NCBI RefSeq assembly: GCF_006440675.2
Contig: NZ_CP083951.1
Span: forward strand, 1,302,001 to 1,366,000
Reading direction: 5' to 3'
DNA from: Mesorhizobium sp. B2-8-5
Lineage (GTDB): Bacteria; Pseudomonadota; Alphaproteobacteria; Rhizobiales; Rhizobiaceae
Length of the DNA: 64,000 nucleotides
Shown: positions 53,193-63,267 of the stretch, piece after piece
How positions within the stretch are numbered: position 1 is the first letter of the stretch
Layout: each line of letters begins with the position of its first letter
The notes under the pieces: generated by a model
The model's database searches: none
Told to the model about the DNA's origin: nothing
Seen by the model: only the letters and a program-made list of their open reading frames with translations
Program-made: the position numbers and the translations under genes

Positions 53193-55007
53193 TCATCCCT
53201 CCATCTCTTCCCGTAGCATCTCCAGTTCCAGCCACTCTTCCTCAAGCGCGGCCAGCGTCGTGCGCTCCTTGTCGAGCGCGGCAATGGTCTTCTGGAACGA
53301 GGCCGGGTCGCGCTCGTAGAAGGACGGGTCGGCGATGTTGTTCTCCAGCCGCGAGATCGAGGCCGTCACCGCCTCGATCTTCTTGGGCAGCGAGTCCAAT
53401 GCGAATTTCTGCTTGAACGAGAGCTTTTTGGCGGGGCCTTTGGGTGCTGCCTGTTCGGCTTTCGATCCAGCCTCGCTCGCCTCGGCCTTCGACCTCGCCT
53501 TGCGGTCTTCCAGCTTCGAGCCGCCGCGCTGCGCCAGCATGTCGGAATAGCCGCCGGCATATTCGATCCAGCGGCCGTTGCCGTCCGGCGCGATCACGCT
53601 GGTGACGGTGCGGTCGAGGAAGTCGCGGTCGTGGCTGACCAGGATCACGGTTCCGGCAAAGCCCGCGACCAGTTCCTGCAGCAACTCCAGTGTCTCCATG
53701 TCGAGATCGTTGGTCGGCTCATCGAGCACCAGAAGGTTCGCCGGCCGCGCCAGCACGCGGGCCAGAAGCAGGCGCGCGCGCTCGCCGCCGGAAAGCTCGC
53801 GCACCGGCGTGCGCGCCTGCTCCGGCTTGAACAGGAAATCCTTCATGTAGGAGACGACATGGCGCTGCTCGCCATTGACAACAAGGTTCTCACCGCGCCC
53901 GTCGGTGAGGTAATGCGCCAGCGTCTCGGCCGGGTCGACGGCCTCGCGCTTCTGGTCGAGCGTCGCGATCTCCAGATTGACGCCGAGCCGCACGGTGCCG
54001 GCATCCGGCGCCAGCTCGCCGGTCAGCATCTTCAACAATGTCGTCTTGCCGGCGCCGTTCGCGCCGACCAGGCCGACGCGGTCGCCGCGCTGGATGCGGG
54101 TCGAGAAACCCTTGACCACGGTGAGCTCGCCAAAGCTCTTGTCGATGCCCTTGGCCTCGATCACCAGCTTGCCGGATTCGGCTGCATCGCTCGCCACCAT
54201 GGTGGCAGTGCCTTCGGCGCCGCGATGGCTGCGGAAGCGCTGGCGCATGGTCTGCAACTCGCCGAGGCGACGCATGTTGCGCTTGCGCCTGGCGGTCACG
54301 CCATAGCGCAGCCAGTGCTCCTCGCGCACGATCTGGCGGCCGAGCTTGTGCTGCTCGCGCTCTTCTTCTTCCAGCACCTGGTCGCGCCATTCCTCGAAAT
54401 GGGCAAAGCCCTTGTCCAGCCGCCGCGTCTGGCCGCGATCGAGCCAGACGGTGGCGCGCGTGACGCGCTCGAGGAAGCGGCGGTCATGCGAGATCAGGAT
54501 GACGGCGGAGGAGGTGCGGGCGAGTTCCTCTTCCAGCCATTCGATGACCGACAGGTCGAGATGGTTGGTCGGCTCGTCGAGCAGGAGGATATCGGGCTCC
54601 GGCGCCATGACGCGGGCAAGCGCGGCGCGGCGCGCCTCGCCGCCGGAAAGGTCGTTCGGACGCTCCTCGCCGGTAAGGCCGAGATGCTCCATCAGATAGG
54701 TGGCGCGATGCGGATCGTCGGCCGGGCCGAGGCCCGCCTCGACATAGGCGCGCACGTCGGCGAAGCCGTCCATATCCGGCATCTGCGGCAGATAGCGGAC
54801 GGTCGCCGAAGGCTGGCGGAACACCTCGCCGTCCTGCGGCTCGATCATGCCGGCGGCGATCTTGAGGAGCGTCGACTTGCCCGAGCCGTTGCGTCCGACC
54901 AGCGCGATCTTCTCGCCAGCGGATGCGCTGAGCGCCGCGCCGTCGAGCAGCGGGGTGCCGCCGAAGGTCAGTTTAATGCCGTCGAGATTGAGGAGTGGCG
55001 GCGCCAT
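53193..55007 (-). CDS. uup: ABC-F family ATPase (Uup-like)
   Basis: A 604-residue soluble protein with two ATPase domains: Walker A GRNGSGKST and GANGAGKTT, signatures LSGGEARRAA and LSGGERARLLLARV, Walker B ILLLDEPTNHLDL and LLVLDEPTNDLDM. No membrane segments. The linker between the domains (about 205-265) is charged and helical, and a C-terminal coiled coil (about 530-604) is present, the layout of Uup, which acts on ribosomes or DNA. It ends a run of minus-strand genes and follows the thiamine diphosphokinase by 10 bases. Confidence 0.9.
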   Translation of the reverse strand: MAPPLLNLDGIKLTFGGTPLLDGAALSASAGEKIALVGRNGSGKSTLLKIAAGMIEPQDGEVFRQPSATVRYLPQMPDMDGFADVRAYVEAGLGPADDPHRATYLMEHLGLTGEERPNDLSGGEARRAALARVMAPEPDILLLDEPTNHLDLSVIEWLEEELARTSSAVILISHDRRFLERVTRATVWLDRGQTRRLDKGFAHFEEWRDQVLEEEEREQHKLGRQIVREEHWLRYGVTARRKRNMRRLGELQTMRQRFRSHRGAEGTATMVASDAAESGKLVIEAKGIDKSFGELTVVKGFSTRIQRGDRVGLVGANGAGKTTLLKMLTGELAPDAGTVRLGVNLEIATLDQKREAVDPAETLAHYLTDGRGENLVVNGEQRHVVSYMKDFLFKPEQARTPVRELSGGERARLLLARVLARPANLLVLDEPTNDLDMETLELLQELVAGFAGTVILVSHDRDFLDRTVTSVIAPDGNGRWIEYAGGYSDMLAQRGGSKLEDRKARSKAEASEAGSKAEQAAPKGPAKKLSFKQKFALDSLPKKIEAVTASISRLENNIADPSFYERDPASFQKTIAALDKERTTLAALEEEWLELEMLREEMEG

Positions 55008-55017
55008 GTCTGGAATG

Positions 55018-55662
55018 TCAGCTTTCTGGAAGAGGATAGGGGTGGGCCAGAAGCAGCGCCCGGCCGCGCTCCAGCGCGATGTCGAGCCGCCCTTTGACCT
55101 CGTTTGATATAGTGAGCGAGGAGCCGAACGCCACCTCGACGCGGTCGAGCGGCCATTTGGCGCCGGTCACCGTCAGGCCGGCGAGCTCGGAGAAGCCGAG
55201 CACCGAAAACAAGGTGCCGTCGTCATAGTCGAAGCCGGCCTTGCCAGGCAGGATGGGAACGCCTTCCTGCGCGCCGCTGGTCAGCAAGACCTCGGTGCCG
55301 GCCTCTGCCAGCCGCACGGCCAGCGCCAGGTGCAGGAAAGCATGGTCGGCGCGCTTGCCGCCGAAGGCGCCGGCCAGCACAAGGCTGGTGGCGCCGCGTT
55401 GGAGCGCTTCCGCTATGGCGAGCTCGCCATCGGTCATGTCCTTTTCGGCCGGAAAGACCTTTCGCGGAACGGCGGCGAGATCATCCGGCAGATTGGCAGG
55501 CACCGAGTCGAAATCGCCGACCCACAGCTCCGGCACCAGTCCAAGCATGCGGGCATGGCCGATGCCGGCGTCGGCGGCGATGACGCGCGAACCTTCGATC
55601 TGGCGTTCGAGCCGGGGCGTGCGGACAAGCTCGCCGCCAAGCAGGATGGTGAATGTGCCCAT
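55018..55662 (-). CDS. Thiamine diphosphokinase
   Basis: A 214-residue protein starting MGTFTILLGGELVRTPRLER. Family marks are IAADAGIGHARMLGLVPELW, VGDFDSV, the catalytic KDMTDGELAIAEAL and GAFGGKRADHAF. It transfers pyrophosphate from ATP to thiamine, making TPP. It is divergent from the riboswitch-controlled thiBPQ operon, so uptake and activation of thiamine sit side by side. Further upstream in-frame codons lie in the opposite riboswitch region and are not needed. Confidence 0.92.
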   Translation of the reverse strand: MGTFTILLGGELVRTPRLERQIEGSRVIAADAGIGHARMLGLVPELWVGDFDSVPANLPDDLAAVPRKVFPAEKDMTDGELAIAEALQRGATSLVLAGAFGGKRADHAFLHLALAVRLAEAGTEVLLTSGAQEGVPILPGKAGFDYDDGTLFSVLGFSELAGLTVTGAKWPLDRVEVAFGSSLTISNEVKGRLDIALERGRALLLAHPYPLPES

Positions 55663-55803
55663 GGCCGTGGCCCTTACCAGCCCTCCAAGCGAAACGGAAG
55701 CCGGACGGCCCGCGCTTCGGTTGCGCGCCTGCCGTCCGAACATCAGCTGCCCGGCAAACTTCCGCTTGCGCGCCGCTTCGGCGGGGCCTATCTGTCGAAA
55801 CGC

Positions 55804-55892
55804 TCTAACGGGGTGCCGGACGTGATCCGGCTGAGAGGCGATCAAGCCAACCCGCTGAACCTGATCCGGTTTGTACCGGCGGAGGGATTAGA
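55804..55892 (+). promoter_or_regulatory. TPP riboswitch aptamer (THI element)
   Basis: The conserved THI-box elements are present in order: P1 arm TCTAA (55804-55808), GGGGTGC, CTGAGA, then ACCCGCTGAACCTGATCCGG, a short stem TCCGG...CCGG, GCGGAGGGA and the closing P1 arm TTAGA (55888-55892). The plus-strand position directly upstream of thiB fits control of thiamine uptake by TPP. Confidence 0.95.
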
Positions 55893-55906
55893 CGTTTCGG
55901 ACCATC

Positions 55907-55946
55907 CGGCGCCTCAATCCTTGTCACTCGAACGAAGGAGGCGCCG
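55907..55946 (+). promoter_or_regulatory. Hairpin sequestering the thiB ribosome-binding site
   Basis: CGGCGCCTC (55907-55915) is perfectly complementary to GAGGCGCCG (55938-55946), and the right arm contains the end of the Shine-Dalgarno AAGGAGG and reaches the base before the ATG. It lies between the TPP aptamer and thiB, has no T-run, and so is likely the expression platform acting on translation. That it forms when TPP is bound is inferred. Confidence 0.7.
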
Positions 55947-56957
55947 ATGCGCGCAATGCTGTCCAATCTCATTCTCGCAACCGGTCTTGTCTCGCTTCTG
56001 GCGAGCGTCGCGCCTGCAGAGGCAAGGGACAAGCTCACCGTCTATACCTATGAGAGCTTCACCGCCGACTGGGGGCCGGGCCCGGCCGTCAAGAAGGAGT
56101 TCGAGGCCGAATGCGGCTGCGATCTCGAATTCGTCTCGGTGGCCGACGGCGTGGCGCTGCTCAACCGCGTGAAGCTCGAGGGCGCCGGCACCAAGGCCGA
56201 CATCGTGCTCGGCCTCGACACCAACCTGACGGCGGATGCCAAGGCGAGCGGCCTGTTCGCGCCGCATGGCGAAGTCTCCGGCATCAACGTGCCTGGCGGC
56301 TGGAGCGACGACACTTTTGTCCCGTTCGATTATGGCTATTTCGCCGTCGTCTATGACACACAGAAGCTGAAGACACCGCCCAAGAGCCTGAAGGACCTGG
56401 TGGAGGGCGCCGGCACGGACAAGATCGTCATCCAGGATCCGCGCACCTCGACGCCCGGCCTAGGCCTGCTCTTGTGGGTGAAGTCCGTCTATGGCGACAA
56501 GGCGCCGGAGGCCTGGGCAAAGCTCAAGACGAAGGTGCTGACGGTGACGCCGGGCTGGAGCGAGGCCTACGGCCTGTTCACCAAGGGCGAGGCGCCGATG
56601 GTGCTCTCCTACACCACCTCGCCGGCCTATCACATGGTGGCCGAGAACACCGAGCGCTATCAGGCGGCCTCTTTCGAGGAAGGCGAGTACCTGCAGATCG
56701 AGGTTGCCGGCATCACCACGACGGGCGCGAAGAACCCGCTGGCGCAAAAGTTCATCGCCTTCATGACCGGACCGAAATTCCAGGACGTGATTCCGGAGAC
56801 CAACTGGATGTTCCCGGCCGGCAAGACCGACAAGCCGCTCAACCCGGCCTTCGACAAATTGGTCAAGCCGACCAAGACCTTGCTGTTCAGCCCCGAGGAA
56901 GTGGCTGCCAACCGCAAGGCCTGGGTGGATGAGTGGCTGGCGGTGATGAGCAAGTAG
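55947..56957 (+). CDS. thiB: Thiamine ABC transporter substrate-binding protein ThiB
   Basis: A 336-residue periplasmic binding protein with signal peptide ([20 protein letters not shown], cleaved near AEA) and the ThiB-specific start of the mature protein, [20 protein letters not shown]. Other typical parts are [34 protein letters not shown] and [19 protein letters not shown]. Binds thiamine and its phosphates for ThiPQ. TPP riboswitch upstream; thiP follows after 224 bases that contain an inverted repeat. Confidence 0.96.
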   Translation: MRAMLSNLILATGLVSLLASVAPAEARDKLTVYTYESFTADWGPGPAVKKEFEAECGCDLEFVSVADGVALLNRVKLEGAGTKADIVLGLDTNLTADAKASGLFAPHGEVSGINVPGGWSDDTFVPFDYGYFAVVYDTQKLKTPPKSLKDLVEGAGTDKIVIQDPRTSTPGLGLLLWVKSVYGDKAPEAWAKLKTKVLTVTPGWSEAYGLFTKGEAPMVLSYTTSPAYHMVAENTERYQAASFEEGEYLQIEVAGITTTGAKNPLAQKFIAFMTGPKFQDVIPETNWMFPAGKTDKPLNPAFDKLVKPTKTLLFSPEEVAANRKAWVDEWLAVMSK

Positions 56958-56979
56958 GGCTGCGATGCTTGCGCCGAGG

Positions 56980-57137
56980 CCCCCCTCTCTGTCCTGCCGG
57001 ACATCTCCCCCTCAGGGGGGGAGATTGGCTGTCACGCCGACTTTCGCCAATCTCCAATGCTGCAGGACTAAGCGGGGCGTCGAAGCTGCTAATCTCCCCC
57101 CTAGAGGGGGAGATGTCCGGCAGGACAGAGGGGGGCG
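56980..57137. repeat. Inverted pair of REP-like elements between thiB and thiP
   Basis: Two copies of the CTCCCC-type element face each other at 56980-57028 and 57091-57137. They share TCTGTCCTGCCGGACATCTC and CCCCCT...GGGGGGAGATT when one is reversed, almost without differences over 45 bases. An RNA from this operon could form a very long stem with a 62-base loop. Confidence 0.85.
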
Positions 57138-57181
57138 CGAAGGAACGCGGCGCTCGTTAGCTCGAACTCAAATGGCGCAGC

Positions 57182-58798
57182 GTGCGACACGCGCGTGACT
57201 CCCGCATCCCCGCCGGCGTCATCGCCCTTGCCGCCATCGGCTTCCTTATTGGCGGCGCCTTCGCCGGCCTTGTCCTCGAAGGCGCGCAGGATCTCTCCGG
57301 CGCTGCCGCCGCCTTCGACGGCTACCTCCTGCGCGTCGCCCGCTTCACGCTGTGGCAGGCGGCTCTGTCGACGCTGCTGTCGGTCGCGCCGGCGCTGCTG
57401 GTCGCGCGCGCTTTGTCGAGACATCCGACCTTTCCCGGGCGTCGCCTGATCTTGCAGCTGTTCACCGTGCCGCTGGCCTTGCCGGCGATCGTCGCCGCGC
57501 TCGGCATATTGGCGCTCTATGGACGGGCGGGGTATCTTGCCGGCGTCTTCGCCGAACTTGGCGGTGGGGATTGGCCGGGAATCTACGGCCTCTCCGGCAT
57601 CCTTGTCGCGCATGTCTTCTTCAACCTGCCCCTGGCCACGCGCCTCTTCCTCGAGGCGCTGGGCACCGTTCCCGCCGACCAGTGGCGGCTGGCGAGTCAG
57701 CTCGGCATGGGAGCCCGGCCGGCTTTCCGGCTGATCGAATGGCCGGTGCTGCGCGCGGCCCTGCCGGGGATCGCCGGGCTGGTCTTCATGCTCTGCATAA
57801 CTTCCTTCACCATCGTGCTGACGCTGGGCGGCGGTCCGGCCGCGACGACGCTGGAAGTCGCCATCTACCAGGCGCTGCGCTTCGACTTCGATCCCGCGCG
57901 CGCCGTGGTGCTGACGCTGCTGCAGATCGCGCTCACCTTCGTCGTGGTCGTTGCGCTCACGCGGCTCGGCGCCAACACGGTCGGCGATGCCAATCTGCCG
58001 GTGGCGCCACGCCGCTACCTTTCGGCGGGACGGACCGAAAGCGTGCTGAACGCCGGCCTCATCGCGCTGGCCCTGCTGTTCGTCGCCGGGCCGATGCTGG
58101 CGACCGTGCTTTCAGGCCTTCAGGCCGACCTCGGCCGATTGGCGGACGAGGAGGCGGTGCGCCGCGCGACGCTCACCAGCGCGGGCCTCGCCCTGCTTGC
58201 GGCGTTGCTCAGCGTGACATTGTCGCTGGCGCTGATCGCGGCGCGGCGCGCGCTGGCCCTGCGGCGCCGGGCAGGCGGCGCCATGGGCCTGCTCGAACAT
58301 GCCGCCGACACTGGCGCCGGCTTCGTGCTGGTCGTGCCGCCAATCGTCCTTGGCGCCGGCTGGTTCCTGGCGCTGCGCCACGTCACCGATGTCTTCGCCG
58401 TCGCGCCGGCCATGGTCGTCGCCGTCAACGCGGTGATGGCGATGCCCTTCGCCATCCGCGCCATTCGCCCGGCCTATGACGCGGCGAGCGAGCGCCACGA
58501 GCGGCTTTGCCTGGCGCTCGGCATATCCGGCTGGACCCGGCTCAGCCTGATCGACTGGCCGTCGCTCAGGCGGCCCCTGGCCACCGGCTTCGCTTTCGCC
58601 GTGGCGCTGTCGCTCGGCGATCTCGGCGTGATCGCGCTGTTCGGCAGCGATTCCGTGCAGACCTTGCCCTATCTGCTTTTGGCGCGCATGGGCAGCTACC
58701 GGACAGCCGACGCCGCGGGGCTTGCCTTGCTGCTTGGCCTCGTCTGCCTGATGCTGGTGGTCGCCGCCGACTGGCTGGGGCGGGAAGGAAAGTCATGA
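57182..58798 (+). CDS. thiP: Thiamine ABC transporter permease ThiP
   Basis: A 538-residue permease with two fused binding-protein-dependent transport domains and about twelve membrane segments. The two EAA loops are [20 protein letters not shown] (first half) and [20 protein letters not shown] (second half). The start is GTG at 57182, the first in-frame start after a stop; the preceding Shine-Dalgarno is weak. thiQ overlaps by four bases. Confidence 0.93.
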   Translation: MRHARDSRIPAGVIALAAIGFLIGGAFAGLVLEGAQDLSGAAAAFDGYLLRVARFTLWQAALSTLLSVAPALLVARALSRHPTFPGRRLILQLFTVPLALPAIVAALGILALYGRAGYLAGVFAELGGGDWPGIYGLSGILVAHVFFNLPLATRLFLEALGTVPADQWRLASQLGMGARPAFRLIEWPVLRAALPGIAGLVFMLCITSFTIVLTLGGGPAATTLEVAIYQALRFDFDPARAVVLTLLQIALTFVVVVALTRLGANTVGDANLPVAPRRYLSAGRTESVLNAGLIALALLFVAGPMLATVLSGLQADLGRLADEEAVRRATLTSAGLALLAALLSVTLSLALIAARRALALRRRAGGAMGLLEHAADTGAGFVLVVPPIVLGAGWFLALRHVTDVFAVAPAMVVAVNAVMAMPFAIRAIRPAYDAASERHERLCLALGISGWTRLSLIDWPSLRRPLATGFAFAVALSLGDLGVIALFGSDSVQTLPYLLLARMGSYRTADAAGLALLLGLVCLMLVVAADWLGREGKS

Positions 58799-59583
58799 CG
58801 ACGAGCATCGATGGCGCCGCCGCGCAAAAGGGCCTCACCGTCGCGCTGGAGGGCGTCTCGTTCAGCTATGGCGAATCCTCCTTCAGTTTCGACGCCGAAT
58901 TCGCGGCCGGCAGGATCACCGCCATCATGGGGCCGAGCGGCTCCGGCAAGTCGACGCTGCTCAATCTGATAGCCGGCTTCGAAACGCCCGATGCGGGCAA
59001 GGTGCTGATCGGCGGCGCCGATCTCGGCAACACGCCGCCTTCGGCGCGGCCGGTGTCGATGGTGTTCCAGGAAAACAATTTGTTCGCGCATCTTTCGGTC
59101 GAAGCCAATGTCGGGCTCGGCCGCTCGCCGTCGCTCAAACTCGGCGATGCCGATCGCGCCGACGTCACCGAGGCGCTGGCGCGGGTCGGTCTTGCGGGCA
59201 AGGAAAGGCGGTTGCCGCGCGAGCTTTCCGGCGGCGAGCGGCAACGCGTGGCGCTGGCGCGGGTGCTGTTGCGCGACCGGCCAGTCTTGCTGCTCGACGA
59301 ACCTTTCGCGTCGCTCGGCCCGGCGCTGCGCGACGACATGCTCGACCTTATGGCCGGCATCCATGCCGAGCGCGAAATGACGGTGCTGTTCGTCACGCAT
59401 CAGCCGGAAGATGCGCGCCGCATCGGCCAGGACGTGGCTTTTCTCGACGAAGGCACGATCGCGGCAACCGGGCCGGCGGATGATTTCTTCGATCGGTCTG
59501 GACCGGACGCCTTCCGGCGCTATATCGGCGATCGAGCCGGCACCGTTGCCGGATCACAACATATTGCCTGGAAGCGGACATAA
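58795..59583 (+). CDS. thiQ: Thiamine ABC transporter ATP-binding protein ThiQ
   Basis: A 262-residue ATPase starting at the ATGA overlap with thiP. Walker [11 protein letters not shown]-loop [12 protein letters not shown], signature [15 protein letters not shown], Walker [14 protein letters not shown] and H-loop [10 protein letters not shown] are complete. Energises thiamine uptake with ThiB and ThiP. Confidence 0.96.
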   Translation: MTTSIDGAAAQKGLTVALEGVSFSYGESSFSFDAEFAAGRITAIMGPSGSGKSTLLNLIAGFETPDAGKVLIGGADLGNTPPSARPVSMVFQENNLFAHLSVEANVGLGRSPSLKLGDADRADVTEALARVGLAGKERRLPRELSGGERQRVALARVLLRDRPVLLLDEPFASLGPALRDDMLDLMAGIHAEREMTVLFVTHQPEDARRIGQDVAFLDEGTIAATGPADDFFDRSGPDAFRRYIGDRAGTVAGSQHIAWKRT

Positions 59584-59736
59584 TTTACGGCCAAACCGGC
59601 AACGGGCGATCCGGCGTTTGCTTGCCTTGTCCGGGGGAGTGTGGCTAGGTCCGGCCATGCTAGTCCGGCTGGGCAGCGATTTGCCGAAAGAGTTCGAAAG
59701 GAAGCCGATCTGTCGACCGGCGCTGAGAAGGTTTGG

Positions 59737-61203
59737 ATGAGGCCGCTGGCACGATTTCTCGCGCTGGCGAGTGTTGCCGTACTGGCCAGTTGCCAGATGT
59801 TCACGCCGCCGGACGTGCAGGAAAGCGGCTTCCAGCCTTCCGACAAGCCGATCACCGTCGACAATGTCGTCGCCAACGCCAAGCTCGCCGAAATGGCGAA
59901 GGCGCAGCATCCGCGGATTCTCGCCACCTATGGCGGCGAATATTCCGACCCCAGGCTCGAACGCATGGTGGCCAAGGTCGTCGGCAATCTGACGGTGGTG
60001 TCGGCGAACCCTACCCAAACCTATCGCATCACCATCCTCAACTCACCCAACGTCAACGCCTTCGCGTTGCCGGGCGGCTATCTCTATGTGACGCGCGGCT
60101 TGCTGGCGCTGGCCAACGATTCGTCCGAGCTTGCCGCGGTCATCGCGCATGAGATGGGCCACGTCACCGCGAATCACGGCCTGCAGCGGCAGCAACTCGA
60201 AGCCGAGGAAGGCCTGGCGACCAAGGTGGTTTCCGATGTGCTCGGCGACAGCCCGACGGCCAAGGCGGCGCTCATCCGCGGCAAGCTCAGGCTTGCGCAA
60301 TTCTCGCGCAACCAGGAACTGCAGGCCGACGCCATCGGCATCAAGTCGATCGGCGAGGCGGGCTACGATCCCTATGCGGCGGGTCGCTTCCTGCAGTCGA
60401 TGTCGGCCTATACGGATTTCCGCTCGGTCAGCGGCGCCACCGACGCCAGCCTCGACTTCCTGGCGACGCACCCCAACACGCCGCAGCGCATCGAGCTGGC
60501 GCAGCGCCTTGCGCGCAATTTCGGCCCGCCCGGCGTCGGCACGCGCGACCGCGACGCATTTCTGGCCGGCATCGACGGCCTGCTTTACGGCGACACGCCG
60601 GAAGAAGGCTATGTGCGCGGCCAGACCTTCATGCACCCCAATCTCGGCGTCTCCTTCACGGTGCCGGACGGCTTCGTCATCGACAATTCGGCGGCCGCCG
60701 TCACCGCGACCGGGCCGGGCGACATCGCCATCCGCTTCGACGGCGTGGCGATCGACAAGTCCGTCTCGCTCACCGATTACATCCGCAGCGGCTGGGTGGC
60801 GGGGTTGGAAGACGCCAGCGTGCGCCAGGAGACGATCAACGGCAACGATGCGGCGACGGCGCATGCCAGCGCGCAAGGCTGGCAGTTCGACATCGCAGTG
60901 ATCCGCGCCGGCGGCCAAGTCTACAGGCTGCTGACGGCCGCGCCCTCGGCCAGCACTTCGCTGGACCCGGTGGCGCGCTCGGTCAGCGGCTCCTTCCGCG
61001 TGCTGAGTCCGGCCGAGAAGGCGGCGCTGAAGCCGCTGCATATCAGGGTCGTCACCGTCCAGGCCGGCCAGACCATGGGCTCGCTCGCCGCGCAGATGGT
61101 CGGTGTCGACCGCAAGCTCGACCTGTTCCGCGTGCTCAACGCCATGTCGCCGGGCGCGACAGTGTCGTCGGGCGACAAGGTCAAGATCGTCACCGACAGG
61201 TAG
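59737..61203 (+). CDS. M48 family metalloprotease lipoprotein with LysM-like domain
   Basis: A 488-residue lipoprotein: MRPLARFLALASVAVLASC gives a lipobox with acylated Cys19. The M48 domain has NAFALPGGYLYVTRGLLAL, the zinc site AVIAHEMGHVTANHG (HEMGH, 138-142) and the third ligand region QELQADAIGIKSIGEAGYDP. The C-terminal 45 residues (RVVTVQAGQTMGSLAAQMVG ... FRVLNAMSP ... GDKVKIV) form a LysM-like peptidoglycan-binding module. It is of the BepA/LoiP-like type, probably maintaining outer-membrane proteins. GAGAAGG precedes the chosen ATG. Confidence 0.9.
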   Translation: MRPLARFLALASVAVLASCQMFTPPDVQESGFQPSDKPITVDNVVANAKLAEMAKAQHPRILATYGGEYSDPRLERMVAKVVGNLTVVSANPTQTYRITILNSPNVNAFALPGGYLYVTRGLLALANDSSELAAVIAHEMGHVTANHGLQRQQLEAEEGLATKVVSDVLGDSPTAKAALIRGKLRLAQFSRNQELQADAIGIKSIGEAGYDPYAAGRFLQSMSAYTDFRSVSGATDASLDFLATHPNTPQRIELAQRLARNFGPPGVGTRDRDAFLAGIDGLLYGDTPEEGYVRGQTFMHPNLGVSFTVPDGFVIDNSAAAVTATGPGDIAIRFDGVAIDKSVSLTDYIRSGWVAGLEDASVRQETINGNDAATAHASAQGWQFDIAVIRAGGQVYRLLTAAPSASTSLDPVARSVSGSFRVLSPAEKAALKPLHIRVVTVQAGQTMGSLAAQMVGVDRKLDLFRVLNAMSPGATVSSGDKVKIVTDR

Positions 61204-61276
61204 GGACCTGCGAATTCGCACCAACCAGGCGCCGTCGGCTATTTGAACAATCGCCCGGGCCGGGAGCCGTTGTCCT

Positions 61277-62350
61277 TCACAAGCCGTCACTACCGGTGTC
61301 GCCGCCGTCACCTTCGCCGTCGCCGGTATTGCCACCGCCGGTGCTGGCAGCGCGGCTACTGCCACCAGTCCAGGATGTCCTCCCGGTTCCCGTTGGCATC
61401 GGCTTGACCTTTGGTGCCCCCGGAATTGTCGGTGTGACGGTCTTCGGTTTCGACACGGGCACGCGCACCACTTTTATCTTCGTGATGACCTTCGGGGCCT
61501 TGCACGCCATGACCACGGGGGTGGTGCGCGCGGGGTGCGCGGAAAGACCGAGAACGCCCATCGAATAGACGTCTTGCCGCTCCATGCCGGCTTTGAGGAA
61601 AGCCAGGGCGCGGGCCGGGTCGGCGGGCACGCCGTTGCGGCCTTCCGTGAAGATCACGGCAAGCTCCTTCATGGCGTCGACATGTCCCATCGCCGCTGCC
61701 TGGAGCAGCAGGTCCAGGCCCTTGCCGGTGTCGCGCTCGACGCCGATGCCATTGAACAAAGCGCGTCCCCAGGCGGCCAGGGCGTAGGGGTCTCCGTTGT
61801 CCGACGCCTTCGAATAGAGGCCGTTCGCCTTCGATGCATCGACAGCCGTCCCTGTTCCGGACGAGGCGATAGAGCCGAGCGCAAACAGGGCGCGGATATG
61901 TCCCTTGTCCGCGGCTTCCTGGATGGCCTGCCTGGCCTCGTCGATCCTGCCCGCCGCCAGCAGCGCCCGCCCCAGTTCGTAACGGAAGCGCGCAATGTCG
62001 GGGTAGGACTTCACCGCCGCCTCGCAGGTCTCGAGAGCCCCGCCGCCGATCTCGTTCGGCAACCGTCCCGAGACGACGCCCTGCAGGTCGAGCGGCTCGC
62101 CGGCGGCCTGGTCGCAAGGGTCGGCGCCCGGCGACAGTTTCATCGTCGCCCGCTTCGCGGCGTTGCCCACACGGATCTCGAAGCCGACTTCGACGGGAGC
62201 GGCCGAGCCGATCTGCGGCTCGTAGCGCAGATTGTCGACCTCGGCGGCCATCAGGCTCGATTGCGGCGACAGGACGCGACCGGGCAAGGACAGCGTTCCG
62301 GTCGCCGGGTAGCTCGCAAGCTTGAGGCTGATCGAGGCATCCTTGGCCGG
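61277..62350 (-). pseudogene. C-terminal half of the frameshifted caspase/Sel1 gene
   Basis: From about 62350 to the stop at 61277 a second frame continues the protein of the upstream caspase-like gene: PAKDASISLKLASYPATGTL, a beta-rich part, then at least four Sel1/TPR-like repeats (RFRYELGRALLAAGRIDEAR, IRALFALGSIASSGTG, YALAAWGRALFNGIGVERD, VDAMKELAVIFTEGRNGVP) and a Gly/Ser/Asp-rich tail. It has no credible start or ribosome site of its own near 62350 and joins the other frame in the middle of a strand (VPLKLVF to PAKDASI). It would be untranslated, or made only after a -1 shift. Confidence 0.75.
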
Positions 62351-63267
62351 AAGACCAGTTTCAGCGGAACCGGGCCGACGCCGACCGGGACGCGGATATC
62401 GCGACTTCCAATCGCCTCGGCGACATCGCCAACCTGGATTCCGCGCTCCGCCACCTGCTCGTTCTGCTGCGCGTCGGAAGGCGGTGGCGCTGGTTGCTCC
62501 GCCCCGCGCATCAGCACGACATCGTCGATCAGCGAGGAGTTCTCCCACGGAACCTGCTTGCCGTTGGTGGCCTTGACCACGTCGCGGCGCACGGCCGCCA
62601 TGACCGAGCGTATCTCCTGGTCCGGCGCCAGCGCGCGGCGGGAGAAGGACGACGAGAACGGGCTGAGATCGCCGGAACCATCATAGGCGACCGCCCCCGG
62701 CTCGGTTGCATAGGCAATCAGCGTGTTCTGCGAACCTGTTACCTGCGCAAGTCCGCTGTCGCCGGCGACGATCAACTGGTCGCGCAGCCAATAGTCCTTG
62801 CGCGGGAAGGGATTGTTGCGGCAGGCGTCGAGGATGATCATCTGGATCTTCGATCTCGAGCGCAGTTGCCGCAATATGTCGTCGACCTTGATCGCCTGGA
62901 CCTCCATGTCGGCCGCATCTTTCAGCGACGCATCGACCGGAATCAGGAAATTCTCGCCGCCGATCTGAAAGCCGTGTCCCGAATAGTAGACGACCGCGAG
63001 ATCGGCGCCGTCGGCTGCCGCCAGATAGTTGCGGAACCGCTCTTCGAACTGAAGCCTGGTCAGGTCCTTGGCGGCGAACACCTCGAAGCCGGCCAGCCGG
63101 AACGTATTGGACACGTCTTCCGCGTCCTTGTCCGGATTCTTGAGCGCCGGGATTTCGCGATATTCGGAATTGCCGATGACGAGGGCAACCCTTCGATCGG
63201 CGTGCGCTTCGAATGTCGTGAGGCCCACGAGGAACAGGGCTGCAAGGAGCGCGCAGCATCGCAGCAT
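62251..63267 (-). CDS. Caspase family (peptidase C14) protein, frame interrupted near 62350
   Basis: Exported protein with signal peptide (MLRCCALLAALFLVGLTTFE, cleaved near AHA) followed by a p20-like caspase domain: RRVALVIGNSEYREIPALKN, the catalytic VVYYSGHGFQIGG (His98) and IILDACRNNPF (Cys149), plus TLIAYATEPGAVAYDGSGDL. The domain is complete. After VPVGVGPVPLKLVF the frame runs into RPRMPRSASS, unlike the family; the true continuation is in the -1 frame (see 61277-62350). A one-base deletion near 62350, or a sequencing error, is the simplest reading. The truncated product keeps both catalytic residues and could still be active. GGGGGA precedes the ATG. Confidence 0.8.
   Translation of the reverse strand: MLRCCALLAALFLVGLTTFEAHADRRVALVIGNSEYREIPALKNPDKDAEDVSNTFRLAGFEVFAAKDLTRLQFEERFRNYLAAADGADLAVVYYSGHGFQIGGENFLIPVDASLKDAADMEVQAIKVDDILRQLRSRSKIQMIILDACRNNPFPRKDYWLRDQLIVAGDSGLAQVTGSQNTLIAYATEPGAVAYDGSGDLSPFSSSFSRRALAPDQEIRSVMAAVRRDVVKATNGKQVPWENSSLIDDVVLMRGAEQPAPPPSDAQQNEQVAERGIQVGDVAEAIGSRDIRVPVGVGPVPLKLVFRPRMPRSASSLRATRRPERCPCPVASCRRNRA

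Noticed and set aside
62340..62360. Programmed -1 ribosomal frameshift in the caspase-like gene
   Set aside because: No X-XXY-YYZ slippery heptamer and no obvious downstream pseudoknot; a deletion or sequencing error is simpler.
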